DNA of 64,000 bases, from assembly GCF_042685085.1 (NCBI RefSeq), contig NZ_JBHUMM010000002.1, forward strand, positions 225,842 through 289,841. The letters are read 5' to 3'. Both the position numbers and the translations under genes were made by a program. Origin of the DNA: Marinicrinis sediminis. GTDB taxonomy: Bacteria; Bacillota; Bacilli; Paenibacillales; KCTC-33676. Numbering within the stretch: the stretch's first letter is position 1; every line of letters begins with the position of its first letter. Below the pieces are notes generated by a model that was given only the letters and a program-made list of their open reading frames with translations, did not search any database and was not told the DNA's origin. This document shows positions 45,712 through 54,564 of the stretch, piece by piece.

Positions 45712-45975
45712 TTACAAGAACAAGTCGATTGGACATTTCTCCTGTCCATGTATGGTTTTCTTGATATGTTTAGGATTGTTAATTTGATAGACGTACAGAG
45801 AATCTTCCTCGTTATTCATAATTTCATGCAATTCACGGATGCATTTTGTTAAGGCTCCTACCGTTATTTCACCTTCGAAGACTGAATTTTGCGTCCAATC
45901 CAAATATTCTCGCATCTTTTTGCATACTTTCCCAACTCTTTTGTGGCCAATATCATACGTAATAATGACAAACAC
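45712..45975 (-). CDS. cas2: CRISPR integrase subunit Cas2
   Basis: 87 aa, ferredoxin-like. It starts MFVIITYDIGHKRVGKVCKKM with the conserved Asp8 of the YD motif, followed by WTQNSVFEGEI, which is the typical Cas2 dimer strand. It pairs with Cas1 to integrate new spacers. The last cas gene in the operon, one base after cas1, with array 1 and its leader following on the same strand. Confidence 0.97.
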   Translation of the reverse strand: MFVIITYDIGHKRVGKVCKKMREYLDWTQNSVFEGEITVGALTKCIRELHEIMNNEEDSLYVYQINNPKHIKKTIHGQEKCPIDLFL

Positions 45976-45976
45976 A

Positions 45977-46963
45977 CTACCACCACGCTTTCAATGGTTT
46001 ATAATCTTCATCTCCTATCACATGCTTTACCAGCTTGTAGCATTCCAGTCGAATCAGATACCGATAGGTTACATTTCTTTTTAATCCACGGTGCTTGATG
46101 GTTGTTTTCAATTTTTCTTCCCAAGCGGTAATGAATCTTTTCTTTCCTTCTTCATTTAAGAAACAGATTTCTTCATCCATGTATTCAAAATGCTTTTTGG
46201 TGATGCTTCTTTTATTGATTAAATTAAAGATCAGTGGATCGACAAGTAAAGGCTTGAATATCTCTGCCAAGTCTAAACTGAGTGAAAATCGCTTAACGGA
46301 TGGCTCATGAAGATAACTAATGGTAGGATTCAAAGGTGTTTTATAGATTTCCGCTAATACCGTTTGGTACATAAGGGAGTTGCCAAATGACAGGAGCGCA
46401 TTTAATGGATCTTTAGGTGGCCTCTTCTCTCTCTTCTCGAATACAAAATCCTGCTTCACCATCACGTTAAACGCTCGATAATAGTGTTGTCTAATCAGTC
46501 CTTCTCGTCCCATTATCTCTGGAATGGAGTGAGCATGTGAAAGCTGCAATTGCAAACGCTCAATCTCCTCGATCCATTCCGCTGCTTCCGCCTTATTTCT
46601 TCTGAGGTTTCGGAGAATATGATGCACCGCGCCTTGCAGAAATCGATAGGCTAAAAGCATGCGTTTATCGTGAAATAAGTAATGTTCACTTTGCTTGACA
46701 ATGACATGCCCGCTTTCCTTCCGTTCTCGAGGATAGAAGGTTCCTGTATAAAATCCGTAATAGTTGTAAAATTGAAGCGAAATGCCGTACTGACTTAAAT
46801 AGGTCAACAGCTTGCTGTTGACCTCCACTTCACCAAAAATATGAAGCGTTCTAAGCTTTTCAACAGGGAGCGGTTTTTGGTTTCCTTCTTCATTTTCAAA
46901 ATAAATCGTATTGTGCTTTCTCTTTAACCTTCCATTCGCAAATACATAATGATCACGCATCAT
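45977..46963 (-). CDS. cas1: CRISPR integrase Cas1 (type I-B)
   Basis: About 328 aa from the ATG at 46963 (MMRDHYVFANGRLKRKHNTIYF is residues 1-22), eight bases after ggaggt; the frame is open to 47005. The N-terminal beta-domain is followed by the catalytic helical domain with NALLSFGNSLMYQ and YLHEPSVKRFSLSLDLAEIFKP, the His and Asp metal ligands. It overlaps cas4 by 11 nt. Spacer acquisition should be functional, consistent with the young repeats in array 2. Confidence 0.97.
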   Translation of the reverse strand: MMRDHYVFANGRLKRKHNTIYFENEEGNQKPLPVEKLRTLHIFGEVEVNSKLLTYLSQYGISLQFYNYYGFYTGTFYPRERKESGHVIVKQSEHYLFHDKRMLLAYRFLQGAVHHILRNLRRNKAEAAEWIEEIERLQLQLSHAHSIPEIMGREGLIRQHYYRAFNVMVKQDFVFEKREKRPPKDPLNALLSFGNSLMYQTVLAEIYKTPLNPTISYLHEPSVKRFSLSLDLAEIFKPLLVDPLIFNLINKRSITKKHFEYMDEEICFLNEEGKKRFITAWEEKLKTTIKHRGLKRNVTYRYLIRLECYKLVKHVIGDEDYKPLKAWW

Positions 46964-47471
46964 CTTCATCCACCTCCATGGAGAAGCAAAATCCATAATA
47001 GGCACAGGATTTGCAATAAGGAACTTTTTTCACTGCAGGAGGCTTTTGCAATACAATGGTCTCATGAACAGCAGCAATCAGCGATCTTACTTCCTGTTCA
47101 TCTTTTTGGGTGAGTTCAATCTCTTCCGTCGTTCTTTCCTTGGTATAACTGATGAGCCCTTTCTTGTGAACGTCTCTTAACGACAACTGATACAGGTAAT
47201 AGAGCATTTGCATCCGGTCGGCCTTGGTCATTTTGCTAGACAGCTTCACTTCACGAATATATTCACCCTCTATGGCGTCAATTTTGAAGGCATCATCAAT
47301 CAATATTTCTCTATCAGTTAATCTGGGATAGGCTGTTTCATGCAGCACTTTCCCTTGCATTACTCGGTCTGATTCATCTTCCATTCCAATTCCTTTTCGG
47401 TAAAGCCAGAGTTTTCGTTTGCAGACGATATAATATTGCAGATCCACTCCACCAATCGTTTGTTCCTGCAT
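46953..47471 (-). CDS. cas4: Cas4 exonuclease
   Basis: 172 aa RecB-like nuclease. Cys17 in YYIVCKRKLW and three further Cys in PYCKSCAYYGFC (near 154-163) make the 4Fe-4S cluster. The nuclease core shows FKIDAIEGEYIREVKLS with the Asp and E-x-K residues. Cas4 trims prespacers and selects those with a correct PAM. ggggag precedes the ATG. Confidence 0.96.
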   Translation of the reverse strand: MQEQTIGGVDLQYYIVCKRKLWLYRKGIGMEDESDRVMQGKVLHETAYPRLTDREILIDDAFKIDAIEGEYIREVKLSSKMTKADRMQMLYYLYQLSLRDVHKKGLISYTKERTTEEIELTQKDEQEVRSLIAAVHETIVLQKPPAVKKVPYCKSCAYYGFCFSMEVDEDDA

Positions 47472-47482
47472 GAATACTCCCC

Positions 47483-49741
47483 CTAATCGAAAAGATTGAG
47501 TTCATCCGCTAGCAATCCTGTCTGGCTTGAATATTTACAGTGAATATAATAGAGTCCTTTTATTCCTTCCACTTCATCATATCCAACTTGTTTCGCTCTC
47601 CACTCATTCACGGGGACACTGTAGGCTTCGATTTCCCTTCTTCCTTTTCTGCGTTCTTGCTTCGTGACAGCCAGTTTCCACTGTTGCAGTCTGACCTGAT
47701 ATTCTTCATCCTCGATCATACTGCGCGGGATGACCTGTATCTGATTGATCTGTCTAAGTAGCTCCTGTGCGCCCGCCTTATCGATCCTGTAATGGGGGCG
47801 ATCCTTAAGTTGCTCCAGGGTACAATCAAATTCGCGCTTAAACGCGCTTCCTGCAAGTCGCTGTTCATCGTATAATTTCTTGATCATGTCCTGTTTAACG
47901 GACTCCAGCAGTATTCCATCCCCATGAGCTGTGATGATGTGCATACTATCATCATAGATTTCCTGATGATAGACGTAGCCAACACCACTAACTTCACTAG
48001 TGCAAATATATATGTTCACATTATCTACTGGTTTGTTACCTTTCCGATTACAGCGCCCGTACCGTTGAAATTGACTGTCTAATGAGGACATTTCCGTAAA
48101 CAGCACATCAAAATCAATATCCAGACTTGCTTCAACAAGCTGCGTGGTAACCCAAATGCCTGCTTGCTTTCCCTCTGCGAAATCGATCATTTCCGTCTCC
48201 AGTCTACTCCGGTCTTTTCGCATAAATCTGGCATGCAGCAAGGAGATGGAAGGGGCATGATCTTCTAAATCGCGGAATATGAGCTGTGCTTGTTTCACCG
48301 TATTGCAAATCACCAGAACCTTTTGACTGTGACTGGCTTGCAAGATTTCATTCGTAATGTTTGGATCTCGTATCGATTCCTCCCTAATAAGAATATGATG
48401 GCGAACGATCTTATCATCGATGAATTCGGCATATTTGAATGGAAGACGGGCAGATTTCATTTCTCGTTCCAGGGCCTTATAGTAAAAGGAAGGGAGGGTT
48501 GCCGTCATGATCATGAAGCTTCCTCCAATCTGATCCACTAACGTCATCGCTCGGATGAGCAACGCGGCAATTTTGGGATCGTACGCTTGAAGCTCATCAA
48601 TGATGATCTTGCAGGTTGCCATCGTGGCAAATTCCTTTTCAAAACCAAGATAATAAAACGGAAATTTCAACACTTGGTCAATGGTAGAGATGATCAATTT
48701 ATTGGCAAACTCTCTGGATTGGCTGTGTACCTTTTCGAGCAGAGCGTCATTCGCTTCGACTTGATCATATAAATAATCCAGGCTCGTGGAGTGGAGCAGC
48801 CCGACCGCTTCCTCCCCATACTCATTTGTGTACTTGGAAATATTTAATTGATCCTTGTCTGTAATCCTCTTGTACATAGCATTGATACTTACTCTGAGCG
48901 GAAGCGTAAATATCCCTTTTTGGTCACCCATCCAGAGCAGCCCTGCTTCCGTCTTACCCATTCCTGTCTGAGCCACGACGACAAGATGATGATCCTGGTG
49001 TTGCAGGGCAAAGGATTGAAGCGCTCGTAAAGGCTGCCTCAGCTTATTCCCTATAAAGGCTTGTACATGGTTTGCGATATTCAACTCCGTAGCCAATTCG
49101 ATAGGAACGTGAGCACTCGCTGCATGATCCAATCGATGCAACAGCCCCTTCAACAACACATATCTGGTATACAGGTGCTCTTCTACATCCGTCGTAATTC
49201 TCTCTTTAGGATGAAGCAATTCCATCTTGGATGCTCTTGCCTGAGGATCAATCGAAATGCCAAGTTCTTTTTCCATGGTTTCTATGTAGGGTAGGATATT
49301 TGTTTGGTATTGCTCCTGGATTTCTCTTTTCTTCTCGTGTACCGGATATTCTCTCTCATGATGAAAGGCAATGACCTGTGAAACAAGCAATTCCTCGTCT
49401 TCATCCAATTTCAATGCATCAATGGGAAGCATCATTACAGACAGCATGTTATGAGGAATCTGATAATCCACCACTTCGGTCACATTATTCAGTTCCGCCA
49501 CCTCATCAAGCCATTCCTTGTCAATCGATTTTCGAATCTTCCTTTGAAAAGCCAAATCTGCCTTGCCAGCATCATGATATCTCACACAGATTTCTAGCAG
49601 CTGCCAATCTCTTTCTGGCAACAAGGTCAACTTCTGCTGGTAAGCAACCTTAAATGCTCGAAATCTGTTTAGCAACTCTTCTGTATGCTCTTTTATCGTT
49701 TCCACAGGTTGTGATTTTGCATAATAAATCAATCCGATCAC
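47483..49741 (-). CDS. cas3: Cas3, HD nuclease-helicase
   Basis: 752 aa. The N-terminal HD nuclease shows IKEHTEELL, CVRYHDAGKADLAFQ, IPHNMLS and AFHHERE. The helicase shows VVAQTGMGKTEAGLLW (Walker A), CKIIIDELQAYDP (Walker B, DExQ-type as in I-B Cas3), MTATLP and VTTQLVEASLDIDFD with QRYGRCNRKG (motifs V and VI). It unwinds and degrades DNA marked by Cascade. Annotated GTG start at 49741; a TTG at 49732, seven bases after gaggt, may be the real one. Confidence 0.97.
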   Translation of the reverse strand: MIGLIYYAKSQPVETIKEHTEELLNRFRAFKVAYQQKLTLLPERDWQLLEICVRYHDAGKADLAFQRKIRKSIDKEWLDEVAELNNVTEVVDYQIPHNMLSVMMLPIDALKLDEDEELLVSQVIAFHHEREYPVHEKKREIQEQYQTNILPYIETMEKELGISIDPQARASKMELLHPKERITTDVEEHLYTRYVLLKGLLHRLDHAASAHVPIELATELNIANHVQAFIGNKLRQPLRALQSFALQHQDHHLVVVAQTGMGKTEAGLLWMGDQKGIFTLPLRVSINAMYKRITDKDQLNISKYTNEYGEEAVGLLHSTSLDYLYDQVEANDALLEKVHSQSREFANKLIISTIDQVLKFPFYYLGFEKEFATMATCKIIIDELQAYDPKIAALLIRAMTLVDQIGGSFMIMTATLPSFYYKALEREMKSARLPFKYAEFIDDKIVRHHILIREESIRDPNITNEILQASHSQKVLVICNTVKQAQLIFRDLEDHAPSISLLHARFMRKDRSRLETEMIDFAEGKQAGIWVTTQLVEASLDIDFDVLFTEMSSLDSQFQRYGRCNRKGNKPVDNVNIYICTSEVSGVGYVYHQEIYDDSMHIITAHGDGILLESVKQDMIKKLYDEQRLAGSAFKREFDCTLEQLKDRPHYRIDKAGAQELLRQINQIQVIPRSMIEDEEYQVRLQQWKLAVTKQERRKGRREIEAYSVPVNEWRAKQVGYDEVEGIKGLYYIHCKYSSQTGLLADELNLFD

Positions 49742-49819
49742 CTCTACACATAAATAATCTAAGGAAATATGAATAAAGAGAAAGAAAGGGAAGCCGTATG
49801 ATTCAGCCTCCCTTTGTCT

Positions 49820-50533
49820 CTATGTTGATGGGAAAAATACCGTATCGGGCTGCTCATTCCGCCAAGCATCGATATATAATCCCTCAAATGAACGAATGAA
49901 CTGACCTGCCTGCATGTATCCGACATGGAGCTTGTCCCATACTCGAACACCATTCACGATGCGATAGGTCCAATTCAATTTGTAAGGGAAATGGCTTACC
50001 CTTCTTGTATTGGCTTTAGGAACGTAAGCTGCGTATTTCAGCTCCGGCTCCTCGTTGCATACAGTCAGATTCACGATCTCACATTCGTCAACTCGAACCA
50101 GATCCTCCCAGCGTCCAAGACTGAGATGAGCAGATTGAGTAAGAATGGCGTGCTTTAGCTGCTGTAACACCTGTTCATCTGCGTGAACATGAATGAGCAA
50201 TTCCACATTGTACAACATATGCATGTAGATCGGCATGGTGGTAATATCGTTATATTCTCTGGATACGCCGAGTCCATCCGCAGTCAATGCAAATTCATTG
50301 GTTTTGCTCTTCTTGAAAAAATAATGGGTCTGATAATCCGTAGACATCGTATCATATTGACCTTGTATGCTGATCTCCATCGGAATAAGGGTCTTAGCTT
50401 CAAGGACAGCATGCAGCATGCCTTTGACGGTGGAATGAGGTGGCAGTGGATACGTTTCTGAGACTTTAAATGCGAATGGTTTTTTATAGCACGCAGTTTG
50501 CTGATAAAGCTTCAGTCTCAGCGCCTTCATCAT
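49820..50533 (-). CDS. cas5: Cas5 (type I-B Cascade subunit)
   Basis: 237 aa RAMP protein. The N-terminal strand (ALRLKLYQQTACYKKPFAF) and the typical YPLPPHSTVKGMLHAVL loop are present. The mid-part has FALTADGLGVSREYNDI and SLGRWEDLVRV. Cas5 caps the 5' handle of the crRNA and helps PAM contact. Start overlaps the cas7 stop; the ATG at 50530 just inside is an alternative. Confidence 0.94.
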   Translation of the reverse strand: MMKALRLKLYQQTACYKKPFAFKVSETYPLPPHSTVKGMLHAVLEAKTLIPMEISIQGQYDTMSTDYQTHYFFKKSKTNEFALTADGLGVSREYNDITTMPIYMHMLYNVELLIHVHADEQVLQQLKHAILTQSAHLSLGRWEDLVRVDECEIVNLTVCNEEPELKYAAYVPKANTRRVSHFPYKLNWTYRIVNGVRVWDKLHVGYMQAGQFIRSFEGLYIDAWRNEQPDTVFFPST

Positions 50534-51423
50534 GCCTTTACTCCGATATCTGCTGAGACTTGTTCCTTCAGTTGGCTAAAGAATGCTTCTACAGATCCTG
50601 CCCGTTCTCCGACAAGTGAGGCAAATTCATCATCATTGCCAAATAGTCCTGAAACATGCCCAATATACGTATCCTTACCGATCGCTTGACCGCCAAACGT
50701 AGTGTCCAGCACATCCTTTAAGCCTGCAACATTGATATGCCACTGCTTCGTATTGTTTTCCAGTGCAACTCTCCCGAGGAAGAATGGATTGGCAACCGGA
50801 TAGACTCCGCCAATAACAAATAGAGGAGCCAGACTTTCTTGCCGTCCTCGAATATTTCGATTGAGCAGCTTCAGTACATCGAGCAGCTGATGAATGCGCT
50901 CTACCCGATCCTCGTCAGAGAGTACAACCTCTCCGTCACGCCCCACTTTGTCTATGTCTAGTGTCAATGTATACGCATATAAGCTTTCATGCTGCTCAAT
51001 ATTGGCCAAATTCGGTGTTTCCCCTATTCTTTCTGCGAGTCCCATATTATTCAAAAACTCCATGTCACTGCGATACGGTTCCAGGGAAACGGCATGAGAC
51101 AGTCTGGCTACAGCCGGGCGTTTAAGTGATTTCTTACCGGTCTTCAGATACCCGAACAAATCCATCTCAACAGAATCCTTGATCGAGACATCCTCTCTAA
51201 ATTGCAAGGTTCCCTTCGCCTTGTCGATCGTGTCCAAATTCCAGTCAAACCACTCATTGCCGAGTCTGACAATGTCATAGCGGATGCTTTGTCTGGAAGC
51301 AAAGGTCAAGATATCTCCGTTCCCACGATGAATTTTCTTCAATTCAGAGATATTCGCAATGCCTTCCCCATAATTCAATGAATTGGCTCTAAATACAGCG
51401 GTGTATGTCAATGCTTTACCCAT
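50530..51423 (-). CDS. cas7: Cas7 (Cst2/DevR family, Cascade backbone)
   Basis: 297 aa from the ATG at 51423 (MGKALTYTAVFRANSLNYGEG is residues 1-21); the frame is open to 51558 inside cas8b, but that part overlaps coding sequence. Features of the Cst2/DevR branch: RQSIRYDIVR, RPAVARLSHAVSLEPYRSD, LYAYTLTLDIDKVG and VIGGVYPVANPFF. Several copies line the crRNA in Cascade. Overlaps cas8b by 8 nt. Confidence 0.94.
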   Translation of the reverse strand: MGKALTYTAVFRANSLNYGEGIANISELKKIHRGNGDILTFASRQSIRYDIVRLGNEWFDWNLDTIDKAKGTLQFREDVSIKDSVEMDLFGYLKTGKKSLKRPAVARLSHAVSLEPYRSDMEFLNNMGLAERIGETPNLANIEQHESLYAYTLTLDIDKVGRDGEVVLSDEDRVERIHQLLDVLKLLNRNIRGRQESLAPLFVIGGVYPVANPFFLGRVALENNTKQWHINVAGLKDVLDTTFGGQAIGKDTYIGHVSGLFGNDDEFASLVGERAGSVEAFFSQLKEQVSADIGVKA

Positions 51424-53218
51424 GTGCTGCTTCCTCCTCTTTTTTGCTTTTCTCATTTCCCAGCATGCCTGCGATAAAACTGGACGCAATCGTCTCGAAA
51501 TCAAGTCCTTCTTCTTTAAAAATATCAATAAAGATTCGTGGCACTTCTTGATTGGCACTCATATACAAACGAAAAATCGTATCCATGAATTCCTTTTTAT
51601 TACCTGCTTTTACGGCATTGATTAGACGATATGCGATGCCCTCCAACTTCTTCCGGCCACTTGCCCGATACGGCCCTTCCTCTTCCAATCCTGGACGTTT
51701 CTTCACCATGCTCTCTCGCAGCTCTACACCACAATAATAAATAAATCCGATTTGTTTATCGTAGCTTCCCATTTGGTTCACATCCTCTCTGGCATCTATG
51801 ATTCTTCTTCTCTCTCTTGAAGCATGATACGCTCCCGCTCCATGAAATTCATTTTTCACAGCTTCTCGTAAATACTGGAACAATGTTTGCTTGGGATCTA
51901 CGCCTTGCAATATCGATCTGATAAAGCTGTCGCGAAAATCATAATGCAACAATAATGTAAGTGCGTTTCCGTATTTTGAAAAATAATGGACGAGATAAGG
52001 TGGCATGTGGTAATAATCAAGGAGTGTTTTTTTCATCTGATAGTCGGAATACACTTCAACAAATTGATAAGCATGTTGGATTCTTTCAGCTTTATCCTTA
52101 GACTCCTGAAACAGTCCAACGATAGCCTCACCAAATGAAAGATCTTGACCCCGTAAATGTTTATAGTAATTGTTCTCTTTCAAAATGGACTTGAATGATT
52201 GCTGAGAAATCACAATCCCTGCAAATCGAATGTTTTCACTGGACGTTGGGGTTCCTCTTTTTCTTGTATAAAAGGTGACTCCGAAAGGAACAAGGAACAT
52301 GATCAATCTAGCAACAGCACTCATCGGCACAGGAAGCTTATGATCGAATTCCCAATGAAAATTTACCGCTTTGCTTTTCGACAAAGCCAGCGGAGAAAAT
52401 ACCATTTCCTCGTATGATTGCGTAGCCGTTAATTCATCCAAAAAACTGCAAGGTAGCAATTCTTCTTGAAAATACAGGCGAATCTCATCGATGCTCGTAC
52501 ATTTTTTTAATTTCTTCAGCCAATCCTTGAATGGCTTATATTCCTCTTGATGGTCTGTTAAGAACTGAATGATAGGGTGTTGATCAGGAGAGGTGTTTAT
52601 ACGTTCATATAGCAATAACTCCAAATAAGCAGGACGGACAAAATCTTTTTCGATTTGTTGGATATGCTCCTCTATACTCTTCGAGTTGAATACGGGCTGT
52701 AGGATGCTGGTTTGTCCATAGAAGGGGTTAAGAATGATCGCTTTCGCATAATTGAGGGTTAATTTCTCGTTGATCATGGGAGTGGAAGCTAACTGCTCAT
52801 AATCCTGTACCGCTCGCCTTACTTTTTCTTGATCTTCAGAAGAACCAACTTCCTTCAGTTGATCAAGAATCTGACTCATCAATCCGCACTCCTCAGAATC
52901 TGAGAAATACTTGTCTACTTTTTTAAATTGCTCACTGATCTGCTTCCGTATTTCGGCAACATAAGCTTTGGTATTTTCCGGCTTCTTCTTCATTTGCTCC
53001 AAATACCAATTCATTCGCTTTACATCTCGCCTTACTACACTGAACTCTTCAATAAGCTTATGTATATATCTGGTTGAGAGGTTTTGTATGTCCTTCGAAT
53101 TTAATTCAATTCCATGCTTAGTCATCGTCACTTGATCTTGTCCAAGCAACCGCACAAATCCGATAAGCCCAGCCGTCATAAACCATTCGTCTGCGTGAAC
53201 CTCAATTGGCACACTCAT
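51416..53218 (-). CDS. cas8b: Cas8b (Cst1-type large subunit of I-B Cascade)
   Basis: 600 aa from the ATG at 53218 (MSVPIEVHADEWFMTAGLIGF is residues 1-21), which overlaps the cas6 stop as ATGA; the longer open frame to 53305 lies inside cas6. This is the large subunit expected to read the PAM and position Cas3. Gene order cas6-cas8b-cas7-cas5-cas3 and the Cst2-type cas7 place it in the Tneap branch of subtype I-B. The sequence itself is poorly conserved, so the name rests partly on context. Confidence 0.9.
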   Translation of the reverse strand: MSVPIEVHADEWFMTAGLIGFVRLLGQDQVTMTKHGIELNSKDIQNLSTRYIHKLIEEFSVVRRDVKRMNWYLEQMKKKPENTKAYVAEIRKQISEQFKKVDKYFSDSEECGLMSQILDQLKEVGSSEDQEKVRRAVQDYEQLASTPMINEKLTLNYAKAIILNPFYGQTSILQPVFNSKSIEEHIQQIEKDFVRPAYLELLLYERINTSPDQHPIIQFLTDHQEEYKPFKDWLKKLKKCTSIDEIRLYFQEELLPCSFLDELTATQSYEEMVFSPLALSKSKAVNFHWEFDHKLPVPMSAVARLIMFLVPFGVTFYTRKRGTPTSSENIRFAGIVISQQSFKSILKENNYYKHLRGQDLSFGEAIVGLFQESKDKAERIQHAYQFVEVYSDYQMKKTLLDYYHMPPYLVHYFSKYGNALTLLLHYDFRDSFIRSILQGVDPKQTLFQYLREAVKNEFHGAGAYHASRERRRIIDAREDVNQMGSYDKQIGFIYYCGVELRESMVKKRPGLEEEGPYRASGRKKLEGIAYRLINAVKAGNKKEFMDTIFRLYMSANQEVPRIFIDIFKEEGLDFETIASSFIAGMLGNEKSKKEEEAAHG

Positions 53219-53937
53219 CCCTCCTCTCTTATGTAGTCTGTCAACCCAAAGAAAGCGGTTCTTTTGCCAATTCCCAGTTGATATAAAATCTGCAAATCCT
53301 CCCAATGACCCTCCAACTTTATTAAGCCTTTATATGCCGTGTAATACAAAGATTGATCGGGGTGCGTCTCCTGATAAATACGATTGCTTTCTTTAACCAC
53401 CATTTTCTGCATATTAATAGGGGTGAATCGAATCGGACGATACAGTTCTCTTCCAGCAGCTTGTCGTATTTGAAGGTTTGCGAAATAATTCAGTTCCTTC
53501 TCATAGCCCTCATCCGTTGGTGACAATGGTTTTCCATTTTGATCTTCCACCAATATCGGGGATAAGGTCTTGAGTATGACGGAATGGGATGCAATTTCAG
53601 CTTCACGTAATAACTGGATAGAGGATTGCTTCCACTTCACGCCACCGATCATATATTCCTCCATTTCTCGAAATCCATTAAAGGCATGGATGGCAAACTC
53701 CATAGTGGAACTAACGGTAATCGAGAAATCCTTTAGATAAATGCGCTGACCCTCTATTCGAAAGTCCCTCAAATATACAGCGGTCGAGAAAGGTTTGATT
53801 TCTTGTCTTTGCTGCTCAAATAATTGTTGATAGAATGAAATGTCCGCTTTTTTTATCGCCTCTTTCAGGAGACTGTAGATTTTCATTCGATAATGCACAG
53901 GAATCCACTCTGCTTCGTAGGTAACTTTAAATCTCAT
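53215..53937 (-). CDS. cas6: Cas6, pre-crRNA endoribonuclease
   Basis: 240 aa from the ATG at 53937 (MRFKVTYEAEWIPVHYRMKI is residues 1-20) with ggaggt seven bases upstream; the frame is open to 54198, through the terminator and pseudo-repeat of the upstream RNA gene, and that extension is not coding. A tandem ferredoxin-like fold ends in the Gly-rich loop LGIGKRTAFFGLTDY typical of Cas6; an early His (residue 15) could serve catalysis. It cuts inside repeats to release crRNAs. First gene of the operon. Confidence 0.95.
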   Translation of the reverse strand: MRFKVTYEAEWIPVHYRMKIYSLLKEAIKKADISFYQQLFEQQRQEIKPFSTAVYLRDFRIEGQRIYLKDFSITVSSTMEFAIHAFNGFREMEEYMIGGVKWKQSSIQLLREAEIASHSVILKTLSPILVEDQNGKPLSPTDEGYEKELNYFANLQIRQAAGRELYRPIRFTPINMQKMVVKESNRIYQETHPDQSLYYTAYKGLIKLEGHWEDLQILYQLGIGKRTAFFGLTDYIREEG

Positions 53938-53947
53938 CTTTTCACCT

Positions 53948-53962
53948 CCATTTCTATTTAGA
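53948..53962 (+). promoter_or_regulatory. Predicted target of the crRNA-like RNA in the cas6 leader
   Basis: CCA (53948-53950) followed by TTTCTATTTAGA (53951-53962). These 12 bases are identical to the first 12 of the pseudo-spacer of the RNA gene at 54123-54238, and CCA is in the PAM position on the 5' side, a PAM known for type I-B in Clostridioides difficile. On the cas6 mRNA this lies 14-25 nt before the start codon; the PAM overlaps the Shine-Dalgarno region. Confidence 0.75.
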
Positions 53963-54013
53963 ATGTTAATTAAAAGCTTCCTCGCTCCAAAATAAATGAA
54001 ACTTCCTTCCTCC

Positions 54014-54042
54014 AATATAGTACAATCAAAACCAAATTTCAA
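54014..54042 (-). promoter_or_regulatory. Promoter of the cas operon
   Basis: On the minus strand TTGAAA (54042-54037), exactly 17 nt, then TATATT (54019-54014). Transcription would begin near 54007, leaving a leader of about 70 nt that includes the predicted target site. Confidence 0.7.
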
Positions 54043-54122
54043 CATAATTTGTAATAAAGATGGAATATTGAGTAGATTTATATCTTGTTCATTATCAGTA
54101 AAGAATAGATATATGAAAAATG

Positions 54123-54151
54123 AAAAAAACAAGACCCAAGAAGTCTTGTTT
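54123..54151 (-). terminator. Intrinsic terminator of the crRNA-like gene
   Basis: On the minus strand AACAAGAC and GTCTTGTT form a perfect 8-bp stem with a 7-nt loop, followed by a long U run. It ends the RNA about 80 nt before the cas promoter and keeps the two units apart. Confidence 0.88.
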
Positions 54152-54238
54152 AATTTGACCATAGCTCCCACATGTTCAGATAAGATTAACGGAATCATCT
54201 AAATAGAAACTTTATATCCCTCAAAGTTCAGAAGATAC
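54123..54238 (-). ncRNA. CreR-like crRNA mimic regulating the cas operon
   Basis: In the minus direction: a degenerate repeat (54238-54210, 23 of 29 bases as in the arrays, with the GATATAAAG 3' handle intact); a 23-nt pseudo-spacer (54209-54187) starting TTTCTATTTAGA; a second degenerate repeat (54186-54159) keeping TTATCTGAAC and GTGGGA; then a terminator. It has its own promoter and is separate from both arrays. The seed matches the cas6 leader beside a CCA. By analogy with CreR/CreA RNAs, Cascade loaded with it would bind the cas leader and hold expression down until real crRNAs or other factors compete. Sequence features are direct; function is inferred. Confidence 0.8.
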
Positions 54239-54242
54239 ATGT

Positions 54243-54271
54243 AGAATACCACAAATCAAGATGATTTTGAA
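54243..54271 (-). promoter_or_regulatory. Promoter of the crRNA-like gene
   Basis: On the minus strand TTCAAA (54271-54266), 17 nt, TATTCT (54248-54243) with an extended TGG just before. The start point would fall at 54236-54238, the first bases of the degenerate repeat. Confidence 0.6.
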
Positions 54272-54417
54272 CAATCGCAACAGTGCATACAATAGACTGG
54301 GACATCGTCAAAGATTTCTATCTGTTGTCTTGTTGTTTCAAAGTGAAGAGTGTAAAATCTAGGTATATTCCCCTGTGGAATTGCAGTGGATCTACTTTTC
54401 AATAAATCTCTTTGAGC

Positions 54418-54564
54418 CCTTATACAGCAAGGGATCTGAGCAATTCTTCTTGATTTCAAAAAACACGACTCCCGATCCACTGCAAAATGGCTAATGATTA
54501 CTGTGATGCCGATACTGAAATCCCTTATCCTATAAGGGATCTCAAGATGTTGAAATATAGGGGG
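54418..54564 (+). promoter_or_regulatory. Leader of CRISPR array 2
   Basis: Nearly identical, inverted, to the array 1 leader at 45484-45630. It contains ATCCCTTATCCTATAAGGGA (a near-perfect palindrome) just before the array, and gcccttatacagcaagggat further upstream. With the other leader it forms a long inverted repeat around the cas operon. Confidence 0.85.

Noticed and set aside
53938..54120. A CreT-like toxin mRNA between the crRNA-like gene and cas6
   Set aside because: No small ORF with its own ribosome site lies there; the seed match is in the cas6 leader, so the operon itself is the better target.
53938..54198. In-frame N-terminal extension of cas6 (87 codons)
   Set aside because: It would run through the terminator and pseudo-repeat of the upstream RNA gene; the ATG at 53937 has an ideal ribosome site and starts where Cas6 proteins start.
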